DNA of 64,000 nucleotides from Streptomyces oceani (GCF_001751245.1 NZ_LJGU01000127.1:116720-180719); one strand, 5' to 3'; shown: positions 53,028 through 64,000, numbered from the stretch's first letter. Made by a program: numbers and translations. Notes: generated by a model from the letters alone, not told the origin.

Positions 53028-54383
53028 ATGACGGAGACGGTGGACGCCGTGGTGGTCGGCCTCGGGCCGGGCGGCGAGACGCTGGCTGGAGAACTGGCCG
53101 AGGCGGGCCTCGAGGTGGTGGGTGTCGAGTCCCACCTGGTGGGTGGCGAGTGCCCGTACTACGGCTGCATTCCCAGCAAGATGCTGATCCGTGCCGCGGA
53201 CTCGCTCGCCGAGGCTCGGCGGGTGCCCCGACTGGCCGGCACCAGCACGGTCTCCCCCGACTTCCCGCAGGTAGCCGAACGCATCCGGACGGAGGCGACG
53301 ACGGACTGGGACGACGAGGCCGCCGCCCGACGGTTCACCGACAAGGGCGGTCGTCTCGTACGGGGACGCGCGCGGATCAGCGGGCCGCGCTCCGTACACG
53401 TCGACGGGCAGGAGTTCACCGCCAAGCGGGCGCTCGTGCTCAACCCCGGCACCGAGCCAGCGGTGCCGCCGGTCCCGGGCCTCGCCGACACGCCGTACTG
53501 GACCAACCGGGAGGCTCTGCGCGCCGTACGCGCGCCGCGCTCGCTGGCGGTGCTCGGCGGCGGCGCGATCGGGCTGGAACTGGCGCAGGGGTACGCCCGG
53601 TTCGGGACGGAGGTCCTCGTCGTGGAGGCCGCCGAGACGCTGCTGCCCGCCGAGGAGCCGGCGGCCGGTCGGCTGCTCGCCGAGGTGCTGCGCGAGGAGG
53701 GACTGACGGTGCGTACGGGCGCCTCGCTGCGCGGCGTGCGGCACCAGGACGGCGCCTTCACGCTGGAGTTGGACGAGGGCGCGCACACCGTGGAGCGGCT
53801 GCTGGTCTCCACCGGGCGGCGCACCGACCTGCGGGCGCTGGGCGTGGCCGAGTTGGGGCTCGACCCGGACGCCCGCGGCCTGGAGCCGGACGGGCAGCTG
53901 CGGATCGCTCCCGGGGTGTGGGCGATCGGGGACGTCACCGGCAAGGGGGCCTTCACGCACATCTCGACGTACCAGGCCGCCATCGCCACCCGCGCCATCC
54001 TCGGCCAGCCGGGACCCGACGCGGAGTACCACGCCGTGCCGCGGGTCACCTTCACCGACCCGGAGGTCGGCGCGGTGGGCCTGACCGAGGCACAGGCGAG
54101 GGATCGGGGGATGTCCGTACGGACCGGGATGGCCGAGCTGCCGGAGAGCCCCCGCGGGTGGATTCACGGGGCGGGGAACGCCGGCTTCGTCAAGCTGGTC
54201 GCGGATCGCGACACGGACACCCTCGTCGGGGCCACCAGTGCCGGGCCCAGCGGCGGCGAGATGCTCTCCGGCCTCACCGTGGCCGTACACGCCGGCACTC
54301 CGATCAGCCGGCTGCGGCGGATGATCCTCGCCTATCCGACCTTCCACCGGGTGATGGAGACCGCCCTGGACCAGCTTGACTGA
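53028..54383 (+). CDS. pyridine nucleotide-disulfide oxidoreductase (dihydrolipoamide dehydrogenase/mercuric reductase-like)
   Basis: This 451-residue flavoprotein has an FAD start AVVVGLGPGGETLAGEL, the redox-active pair in GGECPYYGCIPSK (CxxxxC), NAD-binding LAVLGGGAIGLELAQG, and VWAIGDVTGKGAFTH. The C-terminal dimerisation part ends AYPTFHRVMETAL, where many lipoamide dehydrogenases have a His-Pro-Thr sequence; the shifted histidine is common in uncharacterised actinobacterial members. Reduction of a thiol, quinone or metal is possible; substrate unknown. Confidence 0.9.
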   Translation: MTETVDAVVVGLGPGGETLAGELAEAGLEVVGVESHLVGGECPYYGCIPSKMLIRAADSLAEARRVPRLAGTSTVSPDFPQVAERIRTEATTDWDDEAAARRFTDKGGRLVRGRARISGPRSVHVDGQEFTAKRALVLNPGTEPAVPPVPGLADTPYWTNREALRAVRAPRSLAVLGGGAIGLELAQGYARFGTEVLVVEAAETLLPAEEPAAGRLLAEVLREEGLTVRTGASLRGVRHQDGAFTLELDEGAHTVERLLVSTGRRTDLRALGVAELGLDPDARGLEPDGQLRIAPGVWAIGDVTGKGAFTHISTYQAAIATRAILGQPGPDAEYHAVPRVTFTDPEVGAVGLTEAQARDRGMSVRTGMAELPESPRGWIHGAGNAGFVKLVADRDTDTLVGATSAGPSGGEMLSGLTVAVHAGTPISRLRRMILAYPTFHRVMETALDQLD

Positions 54384-54431
54384 CCCCGCTGTCGCTGACC
54401 GGACTTCCGTCGTGCCGCCGATCCGGCCCGT

Positions 54432-54476
54432 AGACCCCGCCCGTTTCGGCGTGCGCGGCACGGAAGGACGGGGTCT
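54432..54476. terminator. Possible terminator between disulfide reductase and fulvocin-like pseudogene
   Basis: AGACCCCG (54432-54439) pairs with CGGGGTCT (54469-54476), in the short space between convergent genes. The 29-base loop is long, so this is a moderate call. Confidence 0.45.
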
Positions 54477-54482
54477 GGGGCG

Positions 54483-55060
54483 TCACTCGGTGAAGCAGTG
54501 GCCGTTGGCAGTCGAACGCCCAGCCGGTGCCGCAGCTGTCCGGGTCGTTGTTGCAGGCGGTACGCCCGCACTCTCGGCCAGAATTGCGGTGTCACTTGCC
54601 GTCGAACAGGAACAGAGCTCCTTCGGGGACACGTCCTCCTCCGCGTCGGCGGGGCCGAAATCGGCGAGTACCGCACGGCCTCGGAACGGCCGAACTCCCG
54701 CTTCGCCGCCTCCTCCAACGGTCGGGCGACTTCCGCCCGCTCGCCCGGCCCACGACGGAAGAGGTCGGGAACCACCCGGGACGCCTCGTCCAGCACGGCC
54801 TCCCGCCCAGTCGTCAGTTCCGTGTGCGCGGACCGATAACGGGTGATGTGCTCGGACCATGCCCTGCCCCGTTCCGCCGGGGACAGTTCAGCCAGGACGG
54901 CTTTGCGGTAGGGCACCGAGTGCTGCGTGATTCCCGCGTACGTACGGGGCAACCGGTCCTTGTTCGCGGCGACCCAGGAGCGTGCTCGGCCAGGGCCGCG
55001 CCGGCGCCACGGGCCAGCGCCCTCATCCGTACCACCGGCGGTGTCGGAGGGGTGTGCCAT
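54483..55060 (-). pseudogene. Frameshifted fulvocin C-like bacteriocin gene
   Basis: Reading leftward from ATG at 55060, the first 110 or so codons encode a plausible leader region (RSWVAANKDRLPRTYAGI, VPYRKAVLAELSPAERGRAW, EEAAKREFGRSEAVRY). The frame then shifts by one base near 54670 to continue ADFGPADAEEDVSPKELC SCSTASD (split here only for reading), shifts again near 54580 to ECGRTACNNDPDSCGTGWAF, and again near 54505 to NGHCFTE and the stop at 54483. SCSTASD, CGTGW and the Cys spacing match fulvocin C, a Cys-rich Myxococcus bacteriocin, and the related actinobacterial family. Three one-base shifts in about 170 bases break the peptide unless they are sequence errors. Confidence 0.72.
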
Positions 55061-55069
55061 GGTGGACCG

Positions 55070-55489
55070 GTGGAGTTGGAGGACCTCGTCCGGCTGCGTC
55101 GGGCCCGAGACCTGATGGACCGCGAGTACGCGGAGCCGCTCGACGTGCCGGCGCTCGCCCGCGCCGCCCTGATGTCGCCGGGGCACTTCTCCCGCAGTTT
55201 CCGCGCCGCCTACGGGGAGACGCCGTACGGCTACCTCATGACCCGCCGGATCGAGCGGGCCAAGGCGCTGCTGCGGCGGGGCGACCTGTCGGTGACGGAG
55301 GTCTGCTTCGCGGTGGGCTGTACCTCGCTGGGCTCGTTCAGCTCGCGCTTCACCGAGCTGGTCGGGGAGAGTCCCAGCGCCTACCGGGACCGTCCGCACG
55401 ACGCGGGCGCCGCCATCCCGGCCTGCGTGGCCAAGATTCACACCCGACCGGTCAGGAACGGAGAAGCGAAACCCGGCTCGGCTCCGTAG
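55070..55489 (+). CDS. AraC-family helix-turn-helix regulator
   Basis: This 139-residue protein is almost entirely an AraC DNA-binding domain with two helix-turn-helix units: ARAALMSPGHFSRSFRAAYG and VTEVCFAVGCTSLGSFSSRF, then the GESPSAYR signature. The start GTG at 55070 is only 9 bases from the oppositely directed bacteriocin-like start. The basic tail (ACVAKIHTRPVRNGEAKP) is typical of the AraC proteins that sit directly before a VOC gene; here the VOC gene begins 10 bases after the stop. Confidence 0.9.
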   Translation: MELEDLVRLRRARDLMDREYAEPLDVPALARAALMSPGHFSRSFRAAYGETPYGYLMTRRIERAKALLRRGDLSVTEVCFAVGCTSLGSFSSRFTELVGESPSAYRDRPHDAGAAIPACVAKIHTRPVRNGEAKPGSAP

Positions 55490-55499
55490 CGTGAAGCAC

Positions 55500-55916
55500 A
55501 TGGACATCACACTCTCCACCTGTTTCATCGCCGTCGACGACCATGACAAGGCACTCGCCTTCTACCGGGACGCGCTGGGCCTCGAGGTGCGCAACGACGT
55601 CGGGTTCGAGGGCATGCGCTGGGTGACCGTGGGCTCGCCGGAACAGCCCGACGTGTCCGTGGTCCTGGAGCCGCCGCTCGCCGATCCGAACGCCTCGCCC
55701 GCCGACCGGCAGACCATGGCGGAGCTGTTGGCGAAGGGACTGCTGCGCGGGGTCATCTTCGACACCGCTGACTGCGACGCCACCTTCGAGCAGGTGCGCG
55801 CCGCGGGCGGCGAGGTGCTCCAGGAGCCGGTCGACCAGCCGTACGGGGTACGCGACTGCGCCTTCCGCGACCCCTCGGGCAACATGCTGCGCTTCACGCA
55901 GGCGCGCGGAAAGTGA
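55500..55916 (+). CDS. VOC (glyoxalase/bleomycin-resistance fold) family protein
   Basis: This 138-residue protein has the VOC fold: FIAVDDHDKALAFYRDALGL at the start, RWVTVGSPEQPDVSVVLEPP, GVIFDTADCDATFEQVRAAG and YGVRDCAFRDPSGNMLRF at the end. ATG at 55500 is preferred; GTG at 55491 is an alternative. It is a frequent partner of small AraC regulators in actinomycetes. Substrate or ligand is unknown. Confidence 0.92.
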   Translation: MDITLSTCFIAVDDHDKALAFYRDALGLEVRNDVGFEGMRWVTVGSPEQPDVSVVLEPPLADPNASPADRQTMAELLAKGLLRGVIFDTADCDATFEQVRAAGGEVLQEPVDQPYGVRDCAFRDPSGNMLRFTQARGK

Positions 55917-56087
55917 ACTGAGCGCGAGCCGACGTCGCCCCAGGCCCCGAAGCGCGCAGCCGACCGGGCGTCGACCGCGTGGCGAGGACGTAGCACACTG
56001 CTGGGCGCCGGCCCGCCGACAGCCGGCCGGTGTCCAGCCGGGTCACGCCGGATGGTCAAGCCGACCCCATGGACACCAGGAGCGAGC

Positions 56088-58493
<2,406 letters not shown>

Positions 58494-58503
58494 CCCGCAC
58501 GGG

Positions 58504-58540
58504 TCCGGCCGCCCCGTCCGTGCGGCACGGGGCGGCCGGA
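58504..58540 (+). terminator. Strong terminator after the UvrA-like gene
   Basis: TCCGGCCGCCCCGT (58504-58517) and ACGGGGCGGCCGGA (58527-58540) form a perfect 14-base stem with a 9-base loop, starting 11 bases after the stop codon. Confidence 0.88.
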
Positions 58541-58661
58541 CTGCGCTCAGGACGGCGGGACCGGCTGGCCCTGCCAGAAGTACCACACCACGTCTCCCCC
58601 GGCGATCGCGCGCGGCCCAGCGCCCGCCCGCCGCCTACGGCTGTTCGGATGACGTGCACGC

Positions 58662-58679
58662 CGCCCGCCCAAGCGGGCG
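58662..58679 (+). terminator. Possible terminator/attenuator hairpin upstream of formate dehydrogenase
   Basis: CGCCCGC (58662-58668), loop CCAA and GCGGGCG (58673-58679), followed by TTTC. It lies 115 bases before the fdh start and could attenuate leader transcription. Confidence 0.35.
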
Positions 58680-58794
58680 TTTCGGGCGTCCCGGGCCGGG
58701 CACTCGGCCGCGGATCCAGTGCTCCGTCGAACCGCCCGCCGGCCCTCCCGGCCGGCACGGTCGGCGGCACCGCGTCTGCCCGTTGGAGGACGGC

Positions 58795-61700
58795 ATGAAC
58801 GTCCGCGAAGTGCTGCGTCGCTGGCCGGTCTACCGGCAGTTCACCGGGCGCGACCCGCTCGGCCGCGGCAGCAGCGCCACCTCGCCACGTACGCGTGCGC
58901 TGCCCGCCCGTACCCGTACGGCCACCGCGGACCGGGTGGTCCCCTCGGTGTGCCCGTACTGCGCGGTGGGCTGCGGGCAGCAGGTGTACGTCAAGGACGA
59001 GCGGGTGGTCCAGATCGAGGGCGATCCCGACTCCCCCGTCAGCCGCGGCCGGCTGTGTCCGAAGGGCGCCGCGACACTGCAGCTGACGACCGGTTCGGCC
59101 CGCCGTCACCAGGTGCTCTACCGGCGCCCGTACGGACACCAGTGGGAACCCCTGGACCTGGAGATCGCGATGGACATGGTCGCCGACCGGGTGGTCGAGA
59201 CCCGGCGGCGCACCTGGCAGTGGGAACAGGACGGCCTGCGGGTGGCACGCACCCTCGGCATCGCCTCGCTCGGCGGAGCGACCCTGGACAACGAGGAGAA
59301 CTACCTCATCAAGAAGCTGTTCACCGGCCTCGGCGTGGTGCAGGTGGAGAACCAGGCACGGGTGTGCCACAGCTCCACCGTCGCCGGCCTGGGCACCTCC
59401 TTCGGCCGGGGCGGGGCCACCACCTTCCTGCAGGACCTCCAGCACGCCGACTGCCTCGTCATCCAGGGGTCCAACTTCGCGGAGGCACACCCGGTGGGCT
59501 TCCAGTGGGTGATGGAGGCGAAGGCGCGCGGCGCACAGGTCATCCACGTCGACCCGCGCTTCACCCGCACCAGCGCGCTCGCGGACCTGCACGTGCCGAT
59601 CCGCGCGGGCAGCGACATCGCCTTCCTCGGCGGGATCATCCACCACGTGCTCGCCGAGGAGAAGGACTTCCGGGAGTACGTACTCGCGTACACCAACGCG
59701 GCCACGCTGGTCAACGCGGACTTCCAGGACACCGAGGAACTGGGCGGGGTGTTCTCCGGGCTGGACGCGGACGGGCGACACTACGACCCCGTCACCTGGC
59801 AGTACGACGGCGCGGAGGTGCAGGCACCCGCCGGCGACCGGGACCAGCTGTACGACCGCCGCGTCCCGGACCCCACCGACGCCGAGGTACAGGACGCCGC
59901 CGGCTCCGAGACACACGGCTCCGGCGGCGCACAGGCGCATCCGGCACCGGAACGGGACGAGACGCTGCAACACCCGCGCTGCGTCTACCAGATCCTCAAG
60001 CGGCACTACGCGCGCTACACCCCCGACATGGTCCAGCGGATCTGCGGCGTCCCCAAGGAGACGTTCCTGCGCGTGTGCGAGGCGTTGACCAGCAACTCCG
60101 GTCGGGAACGCACCAGCGCCTTCGCCTACGCGGTCGGCTGGACCCAACACTCCGTCGGCGCCCAGTACATCCGCGCCGCCAGCGTGCTCCAACTGCTGCT
60201 GGGCAACATCGGCCGCCCTGGTGGCGGAATCCAGGCGCTCCGGGGACACGCCTCGATCCAGGGCTCCAGCGACATCCCCACGCTGTTCAACCTGCTGCCC
60301 GGCTACCTGCCCATGCCGCACGCCCACGCGCACCAGGACCTGGCCGCGTTCGTCACCGCGAGCCGTACCCGTAAGGGCTTCTGGGGCGACATGCGGGCGT
60401 ACTTCGTCAGCCTGCTCAAGGCGTACTACGGCGACGCCGCCACCGCGGAGAACGACTTCTGCTTCGACCACCTGCCGCGGCTCACCGGTTCGCACAGCAC
60501 GTACGACACCGTGCTCGCGCAGCTCGACGGGCAGTGCAAGGGCTACTTCCTGATGGGTGAGAACCCCGCGGTCGGTTCCGCGAACACCCGACTGCAACGC
60601 CTCGGCATGGCCGAGCTGGACTGGCTGGTCGTACGGGACTTCTCGCTCATCGAGTCCGCGACCTGGTGGCAGGACGGCCCCGAGATCGAGTCGGGCGAGT
60701 TGCGCACCGAGGACATCAAGGCGGAGGTCTTCTTCTTCCCGGCGGCCTCGCACACCGAGAAGTCCGGATCGTTCACCAACACCAACCGCTGGGTGCAGTG
60801 GCACGAGGAGGCCGTCGAGCCGAGCGGTGACGCGCGCAGCGACCTGTGGTTCACCTATCACCTGGGGCGTCGGATCAAGGAGAGGCTGGCCTCCTCGACC
60901 GACCCGAGGGACGCCGGCGTACGCGATCTCGCCTGGGACTACCCGGTCACCGGCGTGTTGCGGGAGCCGGACGCCAGCGCCGTGCTGGCGGAGATCAACG
61001 GCTACGGCCCGGACGGTGCCCCGCTGTCCGCGTACACCGAACTGGCCGACGACGGCTCCACCAGCTGCGGCTGCTGGATCTACTGCGGGGTGTACGCGGA
61101 CGGGGTGAACCAGGCCGCACGGCGCCGGCCGCACACCGAGCAGAACTGGACGGCGCACGAGTGGGCCTGGTCCTGGCCGGCGAACCGGCGCATCCTCTAC
61201 AATCGCGCCTCCGCCGCACCGGACGGCACCCCGTGGAGCACCCGCAAGGCGTACCTGCGCTGGGACACCGAGGCGGGCCGCTGGACCGGCCCGGACGTGC
61301 CGGACTTCGTGCCGGACCGGCCGCCGGACTACGTACCGCCGCCGGACGCGACGGGGCCGGCGGCGCTGCGCGGCGACGACCCGTTCATCATGCAGGCCGA
61401 CGGCAAGGGCTGGCTCTTCACCCCGGCCGGCCTGGTGGACGGACCGTTGCCGACACACTACGAGCCGCAGGACTCGCCGTTCGGAAACGCCCTCTATCCG
61501 CGCTACTCCCGCTCCCCGGTACGTCAACTCAAGCCCCGGGAGGGGAACGAGTACCACCCCAGCGGCGCGGAGCCGGGAGCCGGCGTCTTCCCGTACGTGG
61601 TCACGACGCACCGGTTGACCGAGCACTTCACGGCGGGCGGCATGAGCCGCTGGTCGCCCTATCTGGGCGAGCTACAGCCGGAGTTCTTCTGCGAGGTCTC

Positions 61701-62163
61701 CCCCGCGTTGGCCGCCGAACGCGGCCTGCGGCACGGCGGCTGGGCCACCGTCGTCACCGCGCGCAACGCCGTGGAGGCGCGGGTGCTGGTCACCGAGCGG
61801 ATCAAACCGCTGACAGTGCACGACCGTACGGTCCACCAGATCGGGCTGCCCTTCCACTGGGGCCCGAACGGCACCGTACGCGGCGACGCGGCGAACGAGC
61901 TGGTGTCCATCGCGCTCGATCCGAACGCGCACATCCAGGAGGACAAGGCGCTCACCGCCGACATCCGGCCGGGACGCCGGCCGCGCGGGCCGGGACTCCG
62001 CACGCTGCTCGCGGACTACCGCGCGCGGGCGGGCAGCACCACGGACACCGGCACCGTGCGGGCCACGGCGTCGACGGGCGGCGGTACTGGCGGTCCGGGC
62101 ACCGCCCGAGGGACCGGGACCAGCCCAGGCGCGACCGACGACGACCCGGAGGACAGGGCATGA
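58795..62163 (+). CDS. molybdopterin formate dehydrogenase, major subunit (Cys form)
   Basis: This 1122-residue molybdoenzyme has an N-terminal [4Fe-4S] site CPYCAVGC near 54-61 with a later Cys in RGRLCPKG, and the active-site segment VENQARVCHSSTVAG. The selenocysteine position of FdhG/FdhH is an ordinary cysteine (TGC, residue 191), so no Sec machinery is needed. Other family marks are SNFAEAHPVGFQWVMEAK, NIGRPGGGIQALRGH and the C-terminal MGENPAVGS and ELQPEFFCEVSPAL regions. No Tat signal is visible. The ATG follows GGAGGA. A hydrophilic insert near residues 345-395 is not typical. It is the first of three fdh genes. Confidence 0.94.
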   Translation: MNVREVLRRWPVYRQFTGRDPLGRGSSATSPRTRALPARTRTATADRVVPSVCPYCAVGCGQQVYVKDERVVQIEGDPDSPVSRGRLCPKGAATLQLTTGSARRHQVLYRRPYGHQWEPLDLEIAMDMVADRVVETRRRTWQWEQDGLRVARTLGIASLGGATLDNEENYLIKKLFTGLGVVQVENQARVCHSSTVAGLGTSFGRGGATTFLQDLQHADCLVIQGSNFAEAHPVGFQWVMEAKARGAQVIHVDPRFTRTSALADLHVPIRAGSDIAFLGGIIHHVLAEEKDFREYVLAYTNAATLVNADFQDTEELGGVFSGLDADGRHYDPVTWQYDGAEVQAPAGDRDQLYDRRVPDPTDAEVQDAAGSETHGSGGAQAHPAPERDETLQHPRCVYQILKRHYARYTPDMVQRICGVPKETFLRVCEALTSNSGRERTSAFAYAVGWTQHSVGAQYIRAASVLQLLLGNIGRPGGGIQALRGHASIQGSSDIPTLFNLLPGYLPMPHAHAHQDLAAFVTASRTRKGFWGDMRAYFVSLLKAYYGDAATAENDFCFDHLPRLTGSHSTYDTVLAQLDGQCKGYFLMGENPAVGSANTRLQRLGMAELDWLVVRDFSLIESATWWQDGPEIESGELRTEDIKAEVFFFPAASHTEKSGSFTNTNRWVQWHEEAVEPSGDARSDLWFTYHLGRRIKERLASSTDPRDAGVRDLAWDYPVTGVLREPDASAVLAEINGYGPDGAPLSAYTELADDGSTSCGCWIYCGVYADGVNQAARRRPHTEQNWTAHEWAWSWPANRRILYNRASAAPDGTPWSTRKAYLRWDTEAGRWTGPDVPDFVPDRPPDYVPPPDATGPAALRGDDPFIMQADGKGWLFTPAGLVDGPLPTHYEPQDSPFGNALYPRYSRSPVRQLKPREGNEYHPSGAEPGAGVFPYVVTTHRLTEHFTAGGMSRWSPYLGELQPEFFCEVSPALAAERGLRHGGWATVVTARNAVEARVLVTERIKPLTVHDRTVHQIGLPFHWGPNGTVRGDAANELVSIALDPNAHIQEDKALTADIRPGRRPRGPGLRTLLADYRARAGSTTDTGTVRATASTGGGTGGPGTARGTGTSPGATDDDPEDRA

Positions 62164-63113
62164 CCGGGAACCCGCCACACGACCCCGAGCGCGGCCTGGC
62201 CGGCGACGCCGGCTCCGCTCCGGCGGCCGGCGACACTCTTGAGCCGGAACCGCCGCCACGCGTGGGGTTCTTCACCGACACCTCGGTGTGCATCGGCTGC
62301 AAGGCCTGCGAGGTGGCCTGCAAGGAGTGGAACGCGCTGCCGGAGGACGGGCTGACGCTCAGCGGCATGTCGTACGACAACACGCAGCAGTTGGGTGCCT
62401 CGACCTGGCGCCATGTCGCCTTCATCGAGCAGTCCGCGCCGGCCGCCCCGCCGGTGCCCGCCCCGGAGGGACGTACCGAGCTGCCGGTGGCCGAGGCCGC
62501 TCAGTCCGCCGGCGGGGACGGCGAGTTGCGCTGGCTGATGGCCTCGGACGTGTGCAAACACTGTACGCACGCCGCCTGCCTGGACGTCTGCCCGACGGGC
62601 TCGCTCTTCCGCACCGAGTTCGGCACCGTCGTCGTCCAGGAGGACATCTGCAACGGCTGCGGCTACTGCGTGCCCGCGTGCCCGTACGGCGTGATCGAGC
62701 AACGCCCCTCGGACGGCCGCGCGTTCAAGTGCACGCTGTGCTACGACCGGCTGAGCGTCGGCCAGGAACCAGCCTGCGCCAAGGCGTGCCCCACCGAGTC
62801 CATCCAGTTCGGGCCGTTGGACGAGCTGCGTGAGCGGGCCGCTCTGCGGGTGGACCAACTGCACCAGGCCGGAGTGTCGGACGCCCGGTTGTACGGCCAC
62901 GACCCGGCGGACGGGGTGGGCGGCGACAGCGCGTTCTTCCTGCTGCTGGACGAGCCGGAGGTGTACGGGCTCCCGCCGGACCCGGTGGTGACCACCAGGG
63001 ACCTGCCCGCGATGTGGCGGCACGCCGGAGCGGCCGCCGCTTCGCTGCTGGGCGGCTGTCTGCTGGCGTTCGCGGCGAGTAGTACCCGAAACGGGAAGGG
63101 GACGAGGGCTTGA
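62160..63113 (+). CDS. formate dehydrogenase iron-sulfur subunit
   Basis: This 317-residue electron-transfer protein has four [4Fe-4S] clusters by Cys pattern: CIGCKACEVACKEW, CKHCTHAACLDVCPTG, CNGCGYCVPACPYG and CTLCYD with CAKACPTES. The C-terminal hydrophobic segment (AAAASLLGGCLLAFAASS) anchors it in the membrane, as in FdnH-like proteins. It overlaps the large subunit gene by four bases. It passes electrons from the large subunit to the NrfD-type membrane partner. Confidence 0.94.
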   Translation: MTGNPPHDPERGLAGDAGSAPAAGDTLEPEPPPRVGFFTDTSVCIGCKACEVACKEWNALPEDGLTLSGMSYDNTQQLGASTWRHVAFIEQSAPAAPPVPAPEGRTELPVAEAAQSAGGDGELRWLMASDVCKHCTHAACLDVCPTGSLFRTEFGTVVVQEDICNGCGYCVPACPYGVIEQRPSDGRAFKCTLCYDRLSVGQEPACAKACPTESIQFGPLDELRERAALRVDQLHQAGVSDARLYGHDPADGVGGDSAFFLLLDEPEVYGLPPDPVVTTRDLPAMWRHAGAAAASLLGGCLLAFAASSTRNGKGTRA

Positions 63114-64000
63114 GCAGCTCACCAGGCGTGCCCGACGGGCACCGGGGCCGAGCCGGCCAGGACGAACGACCCGTCCAGAGCGGACCGGAACACAGCGGGC
63201 CAAGGCAGAGCGGACCGGCACCAGCAGCCGAGCCGGCGACCGGCCGCGCGGCGGCGCCGGCGGCGCTGCGGGCCGGCGGCGGGCCGTCCGTAGGTGGTCC
63301 GCCCGTCGAGGACCGAAGCGCCGCGGACCGAGGCACCGAGGGTCGGGACTCCGGGGGTCTCGCCCCGAACGGCGGCCGGAGGAAACGCGCCGAGCGGTCC
63401 ATGGTGCCGCGCGCGGAGTTCCAGGACTACTACGGCCAACCGGTGATCAAGACGCCCGCCTGGTCCGCCCGGGACATCGCCGGTTACTTCTTCCTCGGCG
63501 GCCTCGCAGGTGCCGGCTCGGTGCTGGCCGCCGGAGCGCAGGCCACCGGTCGTACGCACACGGCCACCGCGCTGAAGGTCTCCTCGCTCGGCTCGGTCTC
63601 ACTCGCCACCGTCGCCCTGATCCACGACCTGGGACGGCCGGCCCGGTTCGGGAACATGCTGCGGGTGATGAAGCCGACCTCCCCGATGAGCGTGGGCTCC
63701 TGGCTGCTCGCCGGCTACGGCCCGCTCGCCGGTGTCGCGGCCGCCAGCGCCGTCAGCGGCCGATTGCGGCGTACCGGTGCCACGGCGACCGGCGCCGCCG
63801 CGCTCCTCGGTCCGCTGGTCACCTCCTACACCGCGGTGCTCGCCGCTGACACGGCCGTGCCGGCCTGGCACGAGGCGCACCGCGAACTGCCGTATCTCTT
63901 CGCCGCCTCCGCCACCGCCGCCGCAGCGGGCATGGCCCTGGTCACCGGGCCACGGCGGGAGAACGAACCCGCGCGGTACGCCGCCGCCCTCGCCGCGGCG
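63110..64000 (+). CDS. NrfD/PsrC-like membrane subunit of the formate dehydrogenase (partial)
   Basis: This partial gene starts with TTG at 63110, sharing TTGA with the preceding stop, and stays open to the window end (297 codons). A hydrophilic N-terminus of about 95 residues, rich in Gly, Pro and Arg, is followed by FQDYYGQPVIKTPAWSARDI and hydrophobic segments GYFFLGGLAGAGSVLAAG, VSLATVALIHDLG and SWLLAGYGPLAGVAAAS, typical of NrfD. It would move electrons to menaquinone. A later ATG at 63401 is an alternative start that would drop most of the extension. Confidence 0.9.
   Translation, partial: MSSSPGVPDGHRGRAGQDERPVQSGPEHSGPRQSGPAPAAEPATGRAAAPAALRAGGGPSVGGPPVEDRSAADRGTEGRDSGGLAPNGGRRKRAERSMVPRAEFQDYYGQPVIKTPAWSARDIAGYFFLGGLAGAGSVLAAGAQATGRTHTATALKVSSLGSVSLATVALIHDLGRPARFGNMLRVMKPTSPMSVGSWLLAGYGPLAGVAAASAVSGRLRRTGATATGAAALLGPLVTSYTAVLAADTAVPAWHEAHRELPYLFAASATAAAAGMALVTGPRRENEPARYAAALAAA

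Larger units (their letters stand above)
58494..58794. promoter_or_regulatory. Region between UvrA-like gene and formate dehydrogenase operon
   Basis: This 301-base stretch holds the strong terminator at 58504-58540 and a second small hairpin, CGCCCGC/GCGGGCG at 58662-58679, followed by TTTC. The fdh promoter and ribosome site (GGAGGA at 58785) are also here. Confidence 0.5.

Noticed and set aside
54483..54860. Continuous 125-codon minus frame as an intact gene
   Set aside because: Its N-terminal half is unrelated to the bacteriocin leader, while the leader lies in another frame and the Cys-rich core in a third; pseudogene or sequence error is more likely.
59365..59367. Possible selenocysteine codon in formate dehydrogenase
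   Set aside because: The codon is TGC (Cys) and the frame has no internal TGA.

Overview
The DNA is GC-rich (about 70%), with strong third-position GC bias, GTG and TTG starts, many 4-base stop/start overlaps and a few rare TTA leucine codons. These traits, together with SARP and LAL regulators, point to a Streptomyces or close actinomycete chromosome.

Positions 1-29,900 hold the flank of a trans-AT polyketide cluster for a glycosylated product; the modular synthase genes are not here and presumably lie left of position 1. A leftward block reads: LAL regulator, acyl-CoA dehydrogenase-like enzyme, Sfp-type phosphopantetheinyl transferase, two paralogous winged-helix proteins, trans-enoylreductase, free-standing acyltransferase, and a large MaoC/SDR/FkbH fusion cut by the window edge. 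To its right come a macrolide-type glycosyltransferase, a SARP regulator, a P450, a NanM-type sugar O-methyltransferase and a full set of genes for an O-methylated 2,3,6-trideoxyhexose: thymidylyltransferase, 4,6-dehydratase, 2,3-dehydratase, 3-ketoreductase, iron-sulfur/PLP 3-dehydrase and 4-ketoreductase. No 5-epimerase or aminotransferase is present. The cluster closes with an ABC exporter, its divergent GbsR/MarR-like regulator, a second P450 and a type II thioesterase.

Positions 30,000-35,430 are a junction: a small secreted protein, an ArsA-like ATPase / cory-CC-star protein / CstA transporter operon, a degenerate tRNA-Met-like fragment and a decayed FAD oxidase. The tRNA fragment and pseudogene suggest an old integration or rearrangement scar.

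Positions 35,600-49,800 hold a Ser/Thr kinase-WD40 protein with two TTA codons, an N,N-dimethylformamidase beta-like protein coupled to a sodium/solute symporter, and a divergent DeoR / FGGY kinase / GlpA-like / FAD oxidoreductase operon typical of glycerol or polyol use.

Positions 48,800-64,000 are mostly housekeeping or accessory: an epimerase, a DUF5996 protein, a methyltransferase, an alpha/beta hydrolase, a disulfide reductase, a frameshifted fulvocin C-like bacteriocin gene, an AraC/VOC pair, a short UvrA-like ABC protein and a formate dehydrogenase operon running off the right edge.
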